NCBI GenBank assembly: GCA_009392285.1
Contig: VFGU01000012.1
Location: forward strand, 62,001 to 126,000
Length of the DNA: 64,000 nt
Direction: 5' to 3'
Source of the DNA: SAR202 cluster bacterium
GTDB taxonomy: Bacteria; Chloroflexota; Dehalococcoidia; Lucifugimonadales; Lucifugimonadaceae
The notes under the pieces were generated by a model. It searched no databases and was not told the DNA's origin. It worked only from the letters and a program-made list of their open reading frames with translations. The position numbers and the translations under genes are program-made. Shown in pieces: positions 1-8,252 of the stretch (positions are counted from its first letter, which is position 1; each line of letters starts with the position of its first letter).

Positions 1-52
1 TTCAGTGTTTAGAATTTCTATCAACGAAACAATGAGAATTAATTTAAAATAA
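1..52 (+). CDS. C-terminal end of a gene cut by the window edge
   Basis: An open frame runs from the left edge to a TAA at 50-52 and gives about 16 residues ending in TMRINLK. The next gene, an ABC ATPase, begins 9 bases later with a Shine-Dalgarno-like GAGGG between them, so the two are probably co-transcribed. A permease of the following ABC system would be an obvious partner, but nothing in the visible residues proves it. The frame could also be fortuitous. Confidence 0.4.
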   Translation, partial: SVFRISINETMRINLK

Positions 53-61
53 GAGGGTGAC

Positions 62-919
62 TTGATAAATAAACTTCATATTAATTGCACAGGGCTATAT
101 AAAATCTTTAAAGTTTCAGATTTAGAGGTTGTTGCTTTAAGAGGAGTTGACCTAGATATAGGTTACGGTGAACTAATTTCAATTGTTGGTGCATCTGGAA
201 GCGGGAAGTCTACTCTGCTCAATATTCTTGCCGGATATGAGTCTCCTTCAGCCGGAAATGTTCAAGTTGGAGATTTTGATTTATTAGGTATAAATCAAAA
301 AGAAGCAGTTGAATATAGAAAATCAGAAGTAGGATTTGTTTGGCAACAGACAGGTAAGAATTTGGTTCCCTATTTAGATATATATAGCAATATTGAACTT
401 CCTATGATGGCTTCAAATTTATCTAGATCAGAAAGAAAAGAAAGAGTCGATGGTTTAATCGAATTTTTAAATTTAAACTCAGTATCATCTAGGTTGCCAG
501 AAAATATTTCTGGAGGGGAGCAACAAGTTTCAGCAATTGCTGTTGCTCTTGCGAATCAACCCCCTCTTTTATTGGCGGACGAACCTACAGGTGAACTTGA
601 TGATGAAACAAGCGCTATGGTTTTAGAAAAGATGCGATATGTAAATGAAAATTATGGGACCACGGTGGTGATTGTTACACATGATCCAAAAATAGAAGAT
701 CATGTAAATAGATCAATTGGAATGAGAGATGGAAAAGTTGTAAAAGAGGTTATAAGAAAAGAAAAGAAAAAGTCAGAGTTTGTAGTAATCGATTCTTTTG
801 GAGGCGTTCAAATTCCGCAAGAGATTTTGTCTAAGTCAAAAATAGAATCAAAAGCAAGCCTTACGTCTGATAAAAGTAAAATTAGTCTTAACAAAATAAT
901 TAAAAAAAATAAGAAATAA
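62..919 (+). CDS. ABC transporter ATPase, LolD/MacB type, with basic C-terminal tail
   Basis: Cytoplasmic ATP-hydrolysing subunit of an ABC system of the LolD/MacB/FtsE class, which powers FtsX-like permeases for lipoprotein release or efflux. Walker A is GASGSGKST (residues 43-51), the Q-loop is WQQTG, the signature is ISGGEQQ and Walker B is LLLADEPTGELD, with a switch His in VTHD. About 60 residues beyond the ATPase core form a Lys-rich tail that is longer than usual for the family. The start is a TTG preceded by GAGGG. It is followed after one base by a second, related ATPase, so the pair may serve one permease complex encoded to the left. The substrate cannot be told from sequence. Confidence 0.85.
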   Translation: MINKLHINCTGLYKIFKVSDLEVVALRGVDLDIGYGELISIVGASGSGKSTLLNILAGYESPSAGNVQVGDFDLLGINQKEAVEYRKSEVGFVWQQTGKNLVPYLDIYSNIELPMMASNLSRSERKERVDGLIEFLNLNSVSSRLPENISGGEQQVSAIAVALANQPPLLLADEPTGELDDETSAMVLEKMRYVNENYGTTVVIVTHDPKIEDHVNRSIGMRDGKVVKEVIRKEKKKSEFVVIDSFGGVQIPQEILSKSKIESKASLTSDKSKISLNKIIKKNKK

Positions 920-920
920 A

Positions 921-1592
921 ATGATTAATTTAAAAAAAGTAAATAAAATTTTTAAGCTTTCCAGCGGTGACATAGAAGCGGTAAAGAATGTTAATTTAGT
1001 TATAAAAAAAGGTGAATTTGTAATTATCTCTGGTCCTTCTGGTGCTGGAAAAACTACCTTATTAAATTTAGTTTCTGGGATAGATTTGCCTTCTTCAGGA
1101 CAAGTATTGTTGAATAATAAGCCTGTAAATAAATTTTCAAAAAGACAGTTGAATGAGTTGAGAAGAAAGACAATAGGTATGGTTTTTCAAGCTCATGCCT
1201 TAATGCCTCTTTTGTCTGCTTATGAAAATGTTGAGTTACCTCTTAGAATTTTAGGAATGAGAGGGAAAGAAAGAAGAGAAAGGACTGAAGAAATACTAGG
1301 AATTCTGGGGCTTAGGTACAGAATGAGTCACAGACCTTATGAACTTTCTGGTGGGGAAAGGCAGAGAGTGTCAGTAGCAAGAGCATTAGTTAGAAAGCCT
1401 GAGATTTTAGTAGCGGACGAACCTACATCTCAACTTGATTCAGTGAATACTGAAATTGTTTTTGAACAAATTAAGGAGATATGTCAGACTTTTGATACAA
1501 CAGTTATTTTGGCAACGCATGACCAAAGAATGAAAAAATTTGGCGATAAATTATTTAATATGAGATCTGGAGAATTGGAGAAATCAAAATGA
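921..1592 (+). CDS. ABC transporter ATPase, LolD/MacB type
   Basis: Second ATPase of the tandem pair, 223 residues, the standard length for LolD/MacB-like proteins. Walker A is SGPSGAGKTT near residues 37-46, the Q-loop is FQAH, the signature is LSGGERQRVSVARAL, Walker B is ILVADEPTSQLD and the H-loop is ATHD. It carries the hallmark LolD-family insertion around LMPLLSAYENVELPL. It lacks the C-terminal extension of its neighbour. Its end overlaps the purE start by 4 bases, so translation is probably coupled. Its partner permease would be off the left edge; this is inference. Confidence 0.87.
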   Translation: MINLKKVNKIFKLSSGDIEAVKNVNLVIKKGEFVIISGPSGAGKTTLLNLVSGIDLPSSGQVLLNNKPVNKFSKRQLNELRRKTIGMVFQAHALMPLLSAYENVELPLRILGMRGKERRERTEEILGILGLRYRMSHRPYELSGGERQRVSVARALVRKPEILVADEPTSQLDSVNTEIVFEQIKEICQTFDTTVILATHDQRMKKFGDKLFNMRSGELEKSK

Positions 1593-2074
1593 GCAATAAG
1601 GTAGCAATACTTATGGGAAGCACTTCTGATTGGCCAGCTATAAAGCCGGCTACAGAAATATTAGATTCACTTAAAATATCTTATGAGGTGAAAGTTTTGT
1701 CTGCCCACAGAACCCCTAAACAACTACTAGAATATATTGAAGAAAAAGTTAAAGAAGGATCTATAAAAGTTTTTATTGCAGGTGCTGGTGGTGCAGCTCA
1801 TTTGGCTGGAGTTATTTCTGCGCATACTGTTTTACCAGTACTTGGTGTACCAATGGAAAGTCAAAGTTTGAAGGGTCTTGATTCTTTACTTTCAACTGTT
1901 CAAATGCCTTCTGGAATTCCAGTAGCTACTTTTGGCATAGGGAGTGCGGGGTCTTCAAATGCCGCCCTATTTGCGGCAGCAATTTTAGGTATTGATGATG
2001 AATCTGTATCATCTGCAATCAAAAAATACAGAGACAAAAAAGCTAAGTCCGTTTTAGACTCTAAACTAGATTAA
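1589..2074 (+). CDS. purE: N5-carboxyaminoimidazole ribonucleotide mutase (PurE)
   Basis: Catalyses the N5-CAIR to CAIR rearrangement in de novo purine synthesis, in the cytoplasm as an octamer. The 161 residues match class I PurE length. The family landmarks are intact: GSTSDWP near the N-terminus (substrate phosphate loop), SAHRTP with the catalytic His, the AGAGGAAHLAGV loop, and GVPMES plus GLDSLLSTVQMPSG. The partner ATP-dependent PurK is not in this window. It overlaps the upstream ABC ATPase by 4 bases, a housekeeping gene riding in a mixed operon. Confidence 0.95.
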   Translation: MSNKVAILMGSTSDWPAIKPATEILDSLKISYEVKVLSAHRTPKQLLEYIEEKVKEGSIKVFIAGAGGAAHLAGVISAHTVLPVLGVPMESQSLKGLDSLLSTVQMPSGIPVATFGIGSAGSSNAALFAAAILGIDDESVSSAIKKYRDKKAKSVLDSKLD

Positions 2075-2076
2075 TA

Positions 2077-2787
2077 ATGCCACTTATAGAGGTTAAAGGT
2101 AATAATTATTATTACGAAACTACTGGGAATGGATCTCCGCTAGTATTGATCCATCCTTATATGAGCAGTATATTTCATTGGCATAAATCAGGATGGGTTG
2201 ATCTATTAAAAAGGGACAATCAACTTATAATGTTTGATTACCCGGGGCATGGAAAAAGTTCATCTCCTAAATCAATTGAACATTACTATGTTTCTAATGT
2301 TACAGAAATATTGATCTCATTATTAAATGAAATAGGTATAAATAATTTTTCTGTATTTGGGTTTTCAATGGGCGGAAGGGTTTGTTTTGATTTAATAAAG
2401 AAATATAAAGATAGATTGAACTGTATTATTGTTGGTGGAATGCATTCTAATTCACCAAAAACTCATAAAAAATTAATTACTTACAGTGAAGAAAACCTTC
2501 CACCAATTGTTAGGCATAAATTTGATGCTAATGGACTTAAATTATGCAATCAAGCCCAAAATGAATGGGCAGGTATACATGACGAAATAAAAGATTTTTC
2601 GAAACCTGCACTTCTTTTCGCAGGATCTGAGGATCCATATTATAATTGGATAAAATCTACATCTAAGTTGTTTTCAAATTCTGAATTTATAACCATAGAT
2701 GGGCTTGGCCATATAGGGGCTTTTTGGAGAACAAATAGAATTGTTGATCAGATAAGATTAATATTAAAGAATAAAGGGAGACAATAA
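2077..2787 (+). CDS. alpha/beta-fold hydrolase
   Basis: A 236-residue single-domain hydrolase. The oxyanion region is LVLIHPYM, the nucleophile elbow is GFSMGG (Ser), the acid is the Asp in AGSEDPYY and the catalytic His is in GLGHIGAF, giving a complete triad in the canonical order. It has no signal peptide, so it is cytoplasmic. It resembles 3-oxoadipate enol-lactonase/haloperoxidase-type hydrolases in general layout, but no substrate can be assigned. It starts 2 bases after purE and its stop overlaps the next start by one base, so it is in the same transcription unit. Confidence 0.8.
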   Translation: MPLIEVKGNNYYYETTGNGSPLVLIHPYMSSIFHWHKSGWVDLLKRDNQLIMFDYPGHGKSSSPKSIEHYYVSNVTEILISLLNEIGINNFSVFGFSMGGRVCFDLIKKYKDRLNCIIVGGMHSNSPKTHKKLITYSEENLPPIVRHKFDANGLKLCNQAQNEWAGIHDEIKDFSKPALLFAGSEDPYYNWIKSTSKLFSNSEFITIDGLGHIGAFWRTNRIVDQIRLILKNKGRQ

Positions 2788-3506
2788 TGCCAATAGACCT
2801 GAATCCGGATCCTAAATATAGTAAAGCGATGGTTGTTGTTGCTCACCCTGATGACGCAGAATATGGGTGTTCAGGCACGGTTGCTAAATGGTGTAATCAA
2901 GGCTGGGAAGTTGTTTATGTTTTGTGTACTGATGGCAGTAAAGGTAGTGATGACCCTCAAATGACACCTGAGAGATTAACTGAAATCAGATACAATGAAC
3001 AAGAGGAAGCAGCAAAAATTCTCGGTTTAAAAACGGTTGAATATTTAAATTATCCTGATGCTTACTTAACCCCTAGTTTAGAATTAAGAAAAGATATAAC
3101 GAGGCAAATTAGAAAACATCAACCCGATGTATTAATAACAACCGCCCCATTCAGGACTTTAGGGCAAAACTATGGGTCTTCTCACCCAGACCATATAGCT
3201 GCAGGAGAGGCAGCACTATCTTCAGTCTATCCTACAGCTAGAGATAGATTAACTTTTCCAGAATTGCTAGAAGAAGGCTTTGAGCCACATAAAGTAAGAG
3301 AAGTTTGGGTAATGAGCAGAGATGACGCAGATCATTATAATGAAATTTCAGAGGATGATATGAATGTTGCAATGAAAGCGCTAGCTGCTCATACGAGCCA
3401 AGTTCCGCCCGAAGCAATTGAGAGAGTGATTTCATGGAAAAAAGAAAACGGTAAAAAACATAATATGGAATATGCAGAGTCGTTTAGAACGTTTACCTTA
3501 AGATGA
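2787..3506 (+). CDS. PIG-L/LmbE family N-deacetylase
   Basis: Zn-dependent de-N-acetylase of the GlcNAc-PI deacetylase fold, 239 residues. The signature AHPDDAEYGC (His20, Asp22, Asp23) and the downstream SSHPDHIAAGEAAL supply the metal ligands and catalytic base. Relatives act on GlcNAc-inositol (MshB), GlcNAc-malate (BshB), or diacetylchitobiose and other acetylated sugars. The window has no other thiol-cofactor biosynthesis gene, so the substrate remains open. Its end overlaps the HAD gene start by 4 bases. Confidence 0.85.
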   Translation: MPIDLNPDPKYSKAMVVVAHPDDAEYGCSGTVAKWCNQGWEVVYVLCTDGSKGSDDPQMTPERLTEIRYNEQEEAAKILGLKTVEYLNYPDAYLTPSLELRKDITRQIRKHQPDVLITTAPFRTLGQNYGSSHPDHIAAGEAALSSVYPTARDRLTFPELLEEGFEPHKVREVWVMSRDDADHYNEISEDDMNVAMKALAAHTSQVPPEAIERVISWKKENGKKHNMEYAESFRTFTLR

Positions 3507-4171
3507 AAATTTCTGGAATAATTTATGATCTTGATGACACATTGATTAGCAGGGATGAAGCATTCTACTCAGGATTTACTAAGAAATTCTACGAAAAATT
3601 TGTTGATAAGAATGAATTTGATTTTGATACTTTTTTTCAAATAATGAAAAGTGCAGACAAGATAACAAAGTGGTCTCCAGAAAAAGAAAACCTTTTCAAT
3701 GAGTTACGAAAAAATATAAATCTTGTTGAAGACAATAAGTTTTATGTTGATTTTTTTTGGGAATCAATTGTCAATTCTGTAAAACCAGATTTAGAGGCAA
3801 ATAAGCACCTAGAAGGATTGAATAAAATAAATTTTCCATGGGGAGTTTTAACAAACGGTTACAAATATCAGCATGAAAAAATGATACGTTCTGGTGTTGG
3901 AAAACTCGCACCCTTTTATATAGTTTCTGGTGATTTTGGTTGCCATAAACCATGCAAAGAAGTATTTATAGAGGCTTCAAAAAAAATTGATTTATCATGT
4001 GAAGAAATTTTATTTGTTGGAGATACTGCTGAAACAGATATTATTGGAGCAAAGTCAGTTGGAATGAAAACAGCATGGATCAAAATGGGGAGAAGATATC
4101 CTTTAGAAGATAAGCCAGATTTTGAAATTGATCACGTTAAAGAACTAGGTTTAATTCTAAATTTATTCTGA
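3503..4171 (+). CDS. HAD-superfamily hydrolase
   Basis: Cytoplasmic haloacid-dehalogenase-like phosphatase, 222 residues. Motif I is IYDLDDTL (nucleophile Asp9, acid/base Asp11), motif II is GVLTNG, and motif III/IV is FVGDTAETDIIGAKSVGM. The helical cap lies between residues 15 and 90, as in the subfamily I phosphatases (YjjG/Gph-like). A nucleotide or sugar-phosphate substrate is likely but not readable from sequence. It is the last gene of the + strand run from the left edge and overlaps the convergent enolase-superfamily gene by 9 bases, with no terminator hairpin. Confidence 0.82.
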   Translation: MKISGIIYDLDDTLISRDEAFYSGFTKKFYEKFVDKNEFDFDTFFQIMKSADKITKWSPEKENLFNELRKNINLVEDNKFYVDFFWESIVNSVKPDLEANKHLEGLNKINFPWGVLTNGYKYQHEKMIRSGVGKLAPFYIVSGDFGCHKPCKEVFIEASKKIDLSCEEILFVGDTAETDIIGAKSVGMKTAWIKMGRRYPLEDKPDFEIDHVKELGLILNLF

Positions 4172-5311
4172 CCCACTAGCCCCTTTTCTGTTCTCCCATC
4201 CTGGCTTAAACATTCTTAAAAAATTACTTTTATTGTAAGGGTGATCTTTAGCAATTGATTCATTGATTGATATTCCTAATCCGGGTCTATCTGGAATAGA
4301 TAAATATCCGTCTTTAACTTTTTGATAATTTGGAAATAATTCCTCAATCCAATCTGCGTTAAATTCATCAAAACATTCTTGTATGTATATATTTTTTATT
4401 GCTCCGCAAAGCTGTAAGTTTGTCATAGTTTTTAACGGACTTTCTGCATTATGAAAAGCAAGATCGACATCAAAAGAAGAGCAAATACCTGCAACTTTAA
4501 CAGATCCACTAATTCCACCAATTCCTATAACCTCAGGGTTCACTATGTCTGTTGCGTTTGATGAAACAAATCTAGTAAAGTCTTTGTATTTTTTAAATCC
4601 TTCTCCAGCAATTATCCTCACCGGTGAATTCCTAGATACATGAATCAATGAATCAATATCATCATTATCAATAGGGTCTTCAAACCAGGTAACATCAAAT
4701 TCATCTAACCATTTAGCAATTTTAATCGCTTCAAAAACATTAAATCTTTTGTGCCCTTCAATCATTAGTTCAACATTAGGGCCAACAGCATCTCTTACTG
4801 ATCTGATAATTTTTTTTATAAAGATTTCTGATTCTTTGTTTAGCCTCAAATGCTCTGATCCAAAAGGGTCAAATTTTAGCGCGGTATATCCTCTGCCAGA
4901 TAATGCTTTTGCTTTATCTCCAAAATTCTCTGGAGTCCTTTCGCCTGAGTACCATCCATTAGCATAAACTCTGACCTTATCTCTTACTTTGCCTCCCAGT
5001 AGTTGATATATAGGCACTTTTAGGTGTTGGCCAAGTATATCCCAACATGCAATTTCAATTGCAGAAATAGCAGGAGTGATTTTCAAAAATGAAGCCTTAT
5101 ACATTTCGTCTACAACATTTGATATTTCTAAAGGGTTCTTTCCAATTGCCAAATGCTTTATTTCCTCTACAGCCTCTTTATTAGGCATTGTTTGTAAGCC
5201 CCCTGTAGCCTCTCCAAGCCCTGAAATACCATCAGATGTTTCAACTACAACAAAAACCCAGTTTTTCCACGGATTTCCAACAACAATCGTACGTATATCT
5301 GTAATTTTCAT
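4163..5311 (-). CDS. Enolase-superfamily sugar-acid dehydratase (mandelate racemase/muconate lactonizing family)
   Basis: Cytoplasmic Mg-dependent enzyme that abstracts the alpha-proton of a carboxylate. From the chosen start (MKITDIRT) it is 382 residues, a normal length for the superfamily. The second-strand acid/base is in TALKFDPF, the metal ligands lie in MIEGHKRF, WFEDPI and IAGEGF, and the barrel His is in FHNAESPL. The IEGHxRF/KFDPF pattern resembles galactonate or related sugar-acid dehydratases, so the substrate is probably an aldonate. An upstream ATG 63 bases earlier is rejected because it would overlap the neighbouring methyltransferase; AGAGGA precedes the chosen start. Confidence 0.87.
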   Translation of the reverse strand: MKITDIRTIVVGNPWKNWVFVVVETSDGISGLGEATGGLQTMPNKEAVEEIKHLAIGKNPLEISNVVDEMYKASFLKITPAISAIEIACWDILGQHLKVPIYQLLGGKVRDKVRVYANGWYSGERTPENFGDKAKALSGRGYTALKFDPFGSEHLRLNKESEIFIKKIIRSVRDAVGPNVELMIEGHKRFNVFEAIKIAKWLDEFDVTWFEDPIDNDDIDSLIHVSRNSPVRIIAGEGFKKYKDFTRFVSSNATDIVNPEVIGIGGISGSVKVAGICSSFDVDLAFHNAESPLKTMTNLQLCGAIKNIYIQECFDEFNADWIEELFPNYQKVKDGYLSIPDRPGLGISINESIAKDHPYNKSNFLRMFKPGWENRKGASGSE

Positions 5312-5313
5312 AT

Positions 5314-5955
5314 TTATTTTCCTCTCTTTTTGATAATCATTAATCCATCTCTTATGGGAACAATTGTATTCCAAAATTCATTATCACCATTAACTAGTTT
5401 ATTGAATGAATCAATGGATTTGGCTTGGTCGTCTTCTGGCTTCAATACTTTTCCTGACCAGAGAACATTATCAGCAATAATTAATCCGTTTTTTGAGAGT
5501 CTGTTTTTACAGATTTCAAAATAATTTGAATAATTGTTTTTATCAGCATCGATAAATATTAGGTCAAATTCTCCTTCTAGATTATTTATAGTCTCAATTG
5601 CAGGGCCTATATGTAATTCTATTTTAGATCCGTGTGGACTTTTGGCCCAATATTTTTTTGCTATCTCTGATGTTTCTTTATTTACATCGCAAGTAATTAA
5701 TTTTCCGTTACTAGGAAGGGCTGCTGCCATCATTAAAGCGCTATAGCCAGTGAATGTGCCAATTTCTAATATTCTTTTGCAGTTATTAATTTTAATTATT
5801 AGTTTTAAAAAATTTCCTACAGAATCTCCAGACATCATTGCTGATGGAGGTCCTAGTTTTAAAGTTTCATCTCTAAGAGATTGCTCATTTAAACCGGTCT
5901 TTTCTGAGTGATCACTGATATATTTTTCTAACTCTTCTGATAAAAATCCAGCCAT
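5314..5955 (-). CDS. Class I SAM-dependent O-methyltransferase (caffeoyl-CoA/catechol type)
   Basis: 213-residue cytoplasmic methyltransferase. The SAM-binding loop is ILEIGTFTGYSAL, followed by LITCDVNKE, and the metal/catalytic region is FIDADKNNY and IIADNVLWSGKV, which are characteristic of the cation-dependent O-methyltransferase_3 family acting on vicinal diols. It lies 2 bases upstream of the enolase-superfamily gene on the same strand, so the two form a small operon. A catecholic or sugar-derived diol substrate is possible but unproven. Confidence 0.87.
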   Translation of the reverse strand: MAGFLSEELEKYISDHSEKTGLNEQSLRDETLKLGPPSAMMSGDSVGNFLKLIIKINNCKRILEIGTFTGYSALMMAAALPSNGKLITCDVNKETSEIAKKYWAKSPHGSKIELHIGPAIETINNLEGEFDLIFIDADKNNYSNYFEICKNRLSKNGLIIADNVLWSGKVLKPEDDQAKSIDSFNKLVNGDNEFWNTIVPIRDGLMIIKKRGK

Positions 5956-6024
5956 AATTTTGTCCTATTAATTGTTATTTGATGTACATATTAACAAAAT
6001 AAATTTAATACGTGCCTATTATTA

Positions 6025-7410
6025 ATGAACTTGAATATAAAGTTGTGCAAGAATATTTTAAGATCCATGGACATAAATGAATTAAATACTAAAGTTGAAA
6101 AAGAAGATTTAGACTCTTCAGATCCTAGAGGGATATCATTTCAATTGAGCCTGGACGAGACTCCTGACCTAGTTTCAAAGAATACTGACATAGAAGTAAA
6201 TCAAGCTTTGTCTGAACAAATGATTGAAGACTTGACTATCGACGAGATGAAGAGCGTAATAGGCCAATTAAACTTAAAAAAACATGATTCTGACAAAGGT
6301 TTAATAAACGTAGATCAGTTGGCTTCAGTCTTAAATGATGCTCCGCCAGAATTGGCTGCAGAAGTTCTTAGAGGAATAGATTGGTATCACGCAAGTCAGG
6401 TAATTTCTAAGATAAGAGATATGGAAGCAGTTGGAAAATTGTATAGATACCAGAAACCTTCTGATGAATTCATGAAGCATGATTTTGTTGCTATAAGAAG
6501 TGCTTGGTCTGTTTCTCATACAGTTTCTGTTTTAAGAAAGTCAAATATAAGTTCGAATAAATTACAGAATCTTTTCGTTGTAGATGCAAAAGGAAAACTT
6601 GTGGGCTCAATAGATATTTCAGATTTAATATTCGCCAATTTAACTCAATCTGTTTTTGAAGTTATGAAACCGAATTTAATTTCAGTTACTGTTGATACTG
6701 ATAAAAAAGAATGCGCAAATATTATGGATAAACATGGATTAAGAGCTCTAGCAGTTACCAATAAAGAAGGTATTTTGGAAGGGGTTATTTCAATTGAAGA
6801 AGTTATTCATCTAGTTGAACAAGAAGCCACTAAAGATATGTTTAACATGGTAGGTATGAGCATAGATGATAAGGTAATTGGCCCAATTAAAAATTCATTT
6901 AAGAGAAGATTGCCTTGGTTAATTATTAATTTGGGTACAGTGCTTTTTGCTGGATTTATACTTAGTTTATTTACGAATCATGTTAAGCAAATGCCAGTGC
7001 TGGCTGTGTTTTTGCCAGTTATAATTGGTCAGGCGGGAATCGCAGGCACACAAACCTTAACCTTAGTTGTAAGAGCATTAGCACTTGGGGAGGTAACAAC
7101 AAAAGATACTAGAAACATACTAAATAGAGAGTTATTCTTGTCAGTTATTCAAGGTTTGTCAGTTACTCTTTTATTATTCATAGTTGTGTATATTTGGAAA
7201 TCTGATCTCAATCTTGCAATGTTAGTAGGCGGCGCTATGTTATTAAATTTATTCGTTGCCGGATTAATGGGAGTTATAGTTCCGATATTTATGAAAACCG
7301 TTAACTTAGATCCTGCCTCTTCGTCTGCCGTTATAGTAACTACATTTACAGATATTGCAGGAGTATTGCTTTATATGGGGTTGGCGTCATTAATTATTTT
7401 TGGACTTTAA
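6025..7410 (+). CDS. mgtE: Magnesium transporter MgtE
   Basis: Inner-membrane Mg2+ channel of 461 residues. The order is typical: an N-terminal acidic helical domain (to about residue 155) with LNDAPPELAAEVLRGI, two CBS domains (about 155-275), a connecting helix, then five membrane helices from about residue 300. The pore signature PVIIGQAGIAGTQTLTLVVRALALGE is split here only by the usual variations. An alternative in-frame ATG lies at 6067 (MDINEL); the extra 14 residues of the longer form are not typical, so the start is uncertain. The gene abuts the convergent SDR gene with no base between the stops. No M-box riboswitch fits in the 69-bp gap upstream. Confidence 0.92.
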   Translation: MNLNIKLCKNILRSMDINELNTKVEKEDLDSSDPRGISFQLSLDETPDLVSKNTDIEVNQALSEQMIEDLTIDEMKSVIGQLNLKKHDSDKGLINVDQLASVLNDAPPELAAEVLRGIDWYHASQVISKIRDMEAVGKLYRYQKPSDEFMKHDFVAIRSAWSVSHTVSVLRKSNISSNKLQNLFVVDAKGKLVGSIDISDLIFANLTQSVFEVMKPNLISVTVDTDKKECANIMDKHGLRALAVTNKEGILEGVISIEEVIHLVEQEATKDMFNMVGMSIDDKVIGPIKNSFKRRLPWLIINLGTVLFAGFILSLFTNHVKQMPVLAVFLPVIIGQAGIAGTQTLTLVVRALALGEVTTKDTRNILNRELFLSVIQGLSVTLLLFIVVYIWKSDLNLAMLVGGAMLLNLFVAGLMGVIVPIFMKTVNLDPASSSAVIVTTFTDIAGVLLYMGLASLIIFGL

Positions 7411-8196
7411 TTAAGTATCTGCTTTTTTAGGATCTCTTAGTTTAAAAATTGATCCTGCACCATCTATTGGTTTATACCCAAGGACACTTTTTGCTTTATC
7501 TATTGACCATATTTTCCAATGGTTATCTGAAGTTGCATAAAAAGTATCATATTTAATATCTTGATTTGCATTAATGCTCAACTCTATTATTTGACATATA
7601 TCTTTATGGCTTAACCATAAATTTAAAGATATAGGAGAGAATGTAGGATCATCATCAGATATTACCCACCCTATTCTAATGTTAATAGTAGATAGATTAT
7701 AAAAATCAGAGTAATAACTGCCCAAAGACTCACCAAAAGATTTTGATGCACCGTAATAACTATCTGGTCTTATTCTGCAAGTTTCGTCAAGTGGCTTGTA
7801 GTCGTCAGGCAATTTTTCATACTCACCTTTGTTAATGAAAGACCATGGCTCTACATCATAAAAGCCTCCTGTAGCATGTTGTGAACTAGCAAAAACTACT
7901 CTTTTTACATCATTGCGCTTTGATGCCTCATAAATATTATAAATGCCAGTTATATTATTATTTAAGATTGAGTTCCAATCACCATGAACCCTTCTGTCAC
8001 CAGCCAAATGCACAACAGTATCAATATTTTTAAAGGCAGGAAGAATGGAATCTAAATTGCTTATATCTCCCACATAAGAATCAACACCTTTCATGGGTTT
8101 CTGATCCAATATTCTTATTTCAAATTTGTCTTTTAAGCCGTTAATTAATACATTGCCTACTAATCCAGCCCCACCTGTTATTAAAATCTTTTTCAT
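7411..8196 (-). CDS. NAD-dependent epimerase/dehydratase, uronate-dehydrogenase-like SDR
   Basis: Extended short-chain dehydrogenase of 261 residues. The Rossmann loop is TGGAGLVG, VHLAGDRR follows, the substrate Ser region is FASSQHATG and the catalytic pair is YYGASK (YxxxK). The short length and the SSxxATG/RIGW pattern resemble uronate dehydrogenase (hexuronate to aldarolactone), which would suit the neighbouring sugar-acid dehydratases. A sugar epimerase role cannot be excluded. It is transcribed alone and divergently from the next enolase-superfamily gene. Confidence 0.8.
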   Translation of the reverse strand: MKKILITGGAGLVGNVLINGLKDKFEIRILDQKPMKGVDSYVGDISNLDSILPAFKNIDTVVHLAGDRRVHGDWNSILNNNITGIYNIYEASKRNDVKRVVFASSQHATGGFYDVEPWSFINKGEYEKLPDDYKPLDETCRIRPDSYYGASKSFGESLGSYYSDFYNLSTINIRIGWVISDDDPTFSPISLNLWLSHKDICQIIELSINANQDIKYDTFYATSDNHWKIWSIDKAKSVLGYKPIDGAGSIFKLRDPKKADT

Positions 8197-8252
8197 TGTA
8201 TTTCCTCGTGAATTAAATTAACTTAATTATGATACTAAAATAGAGAGGTTTT

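Noticed and set aside
62..1592. Complete lipoprotein-release (LolCDE) system
   Set aside because: Only ATPases are visible; no permease lies in the window, so the system cannot be named.
3238..3435. Minus-strand open frame inside the PIG-L deacetylase gene
   Set aside because: It lies wholly within a well-supported gene, lacks a ribosome site and resembles no protein; the same reasoning removes the many other shadow frames.
5956..6024. Mg2+-sensing M-box upstream of mgtE
   Set aside because: The gap is only 69 bp, too short for an M-box, and no hairpin pattern is present.
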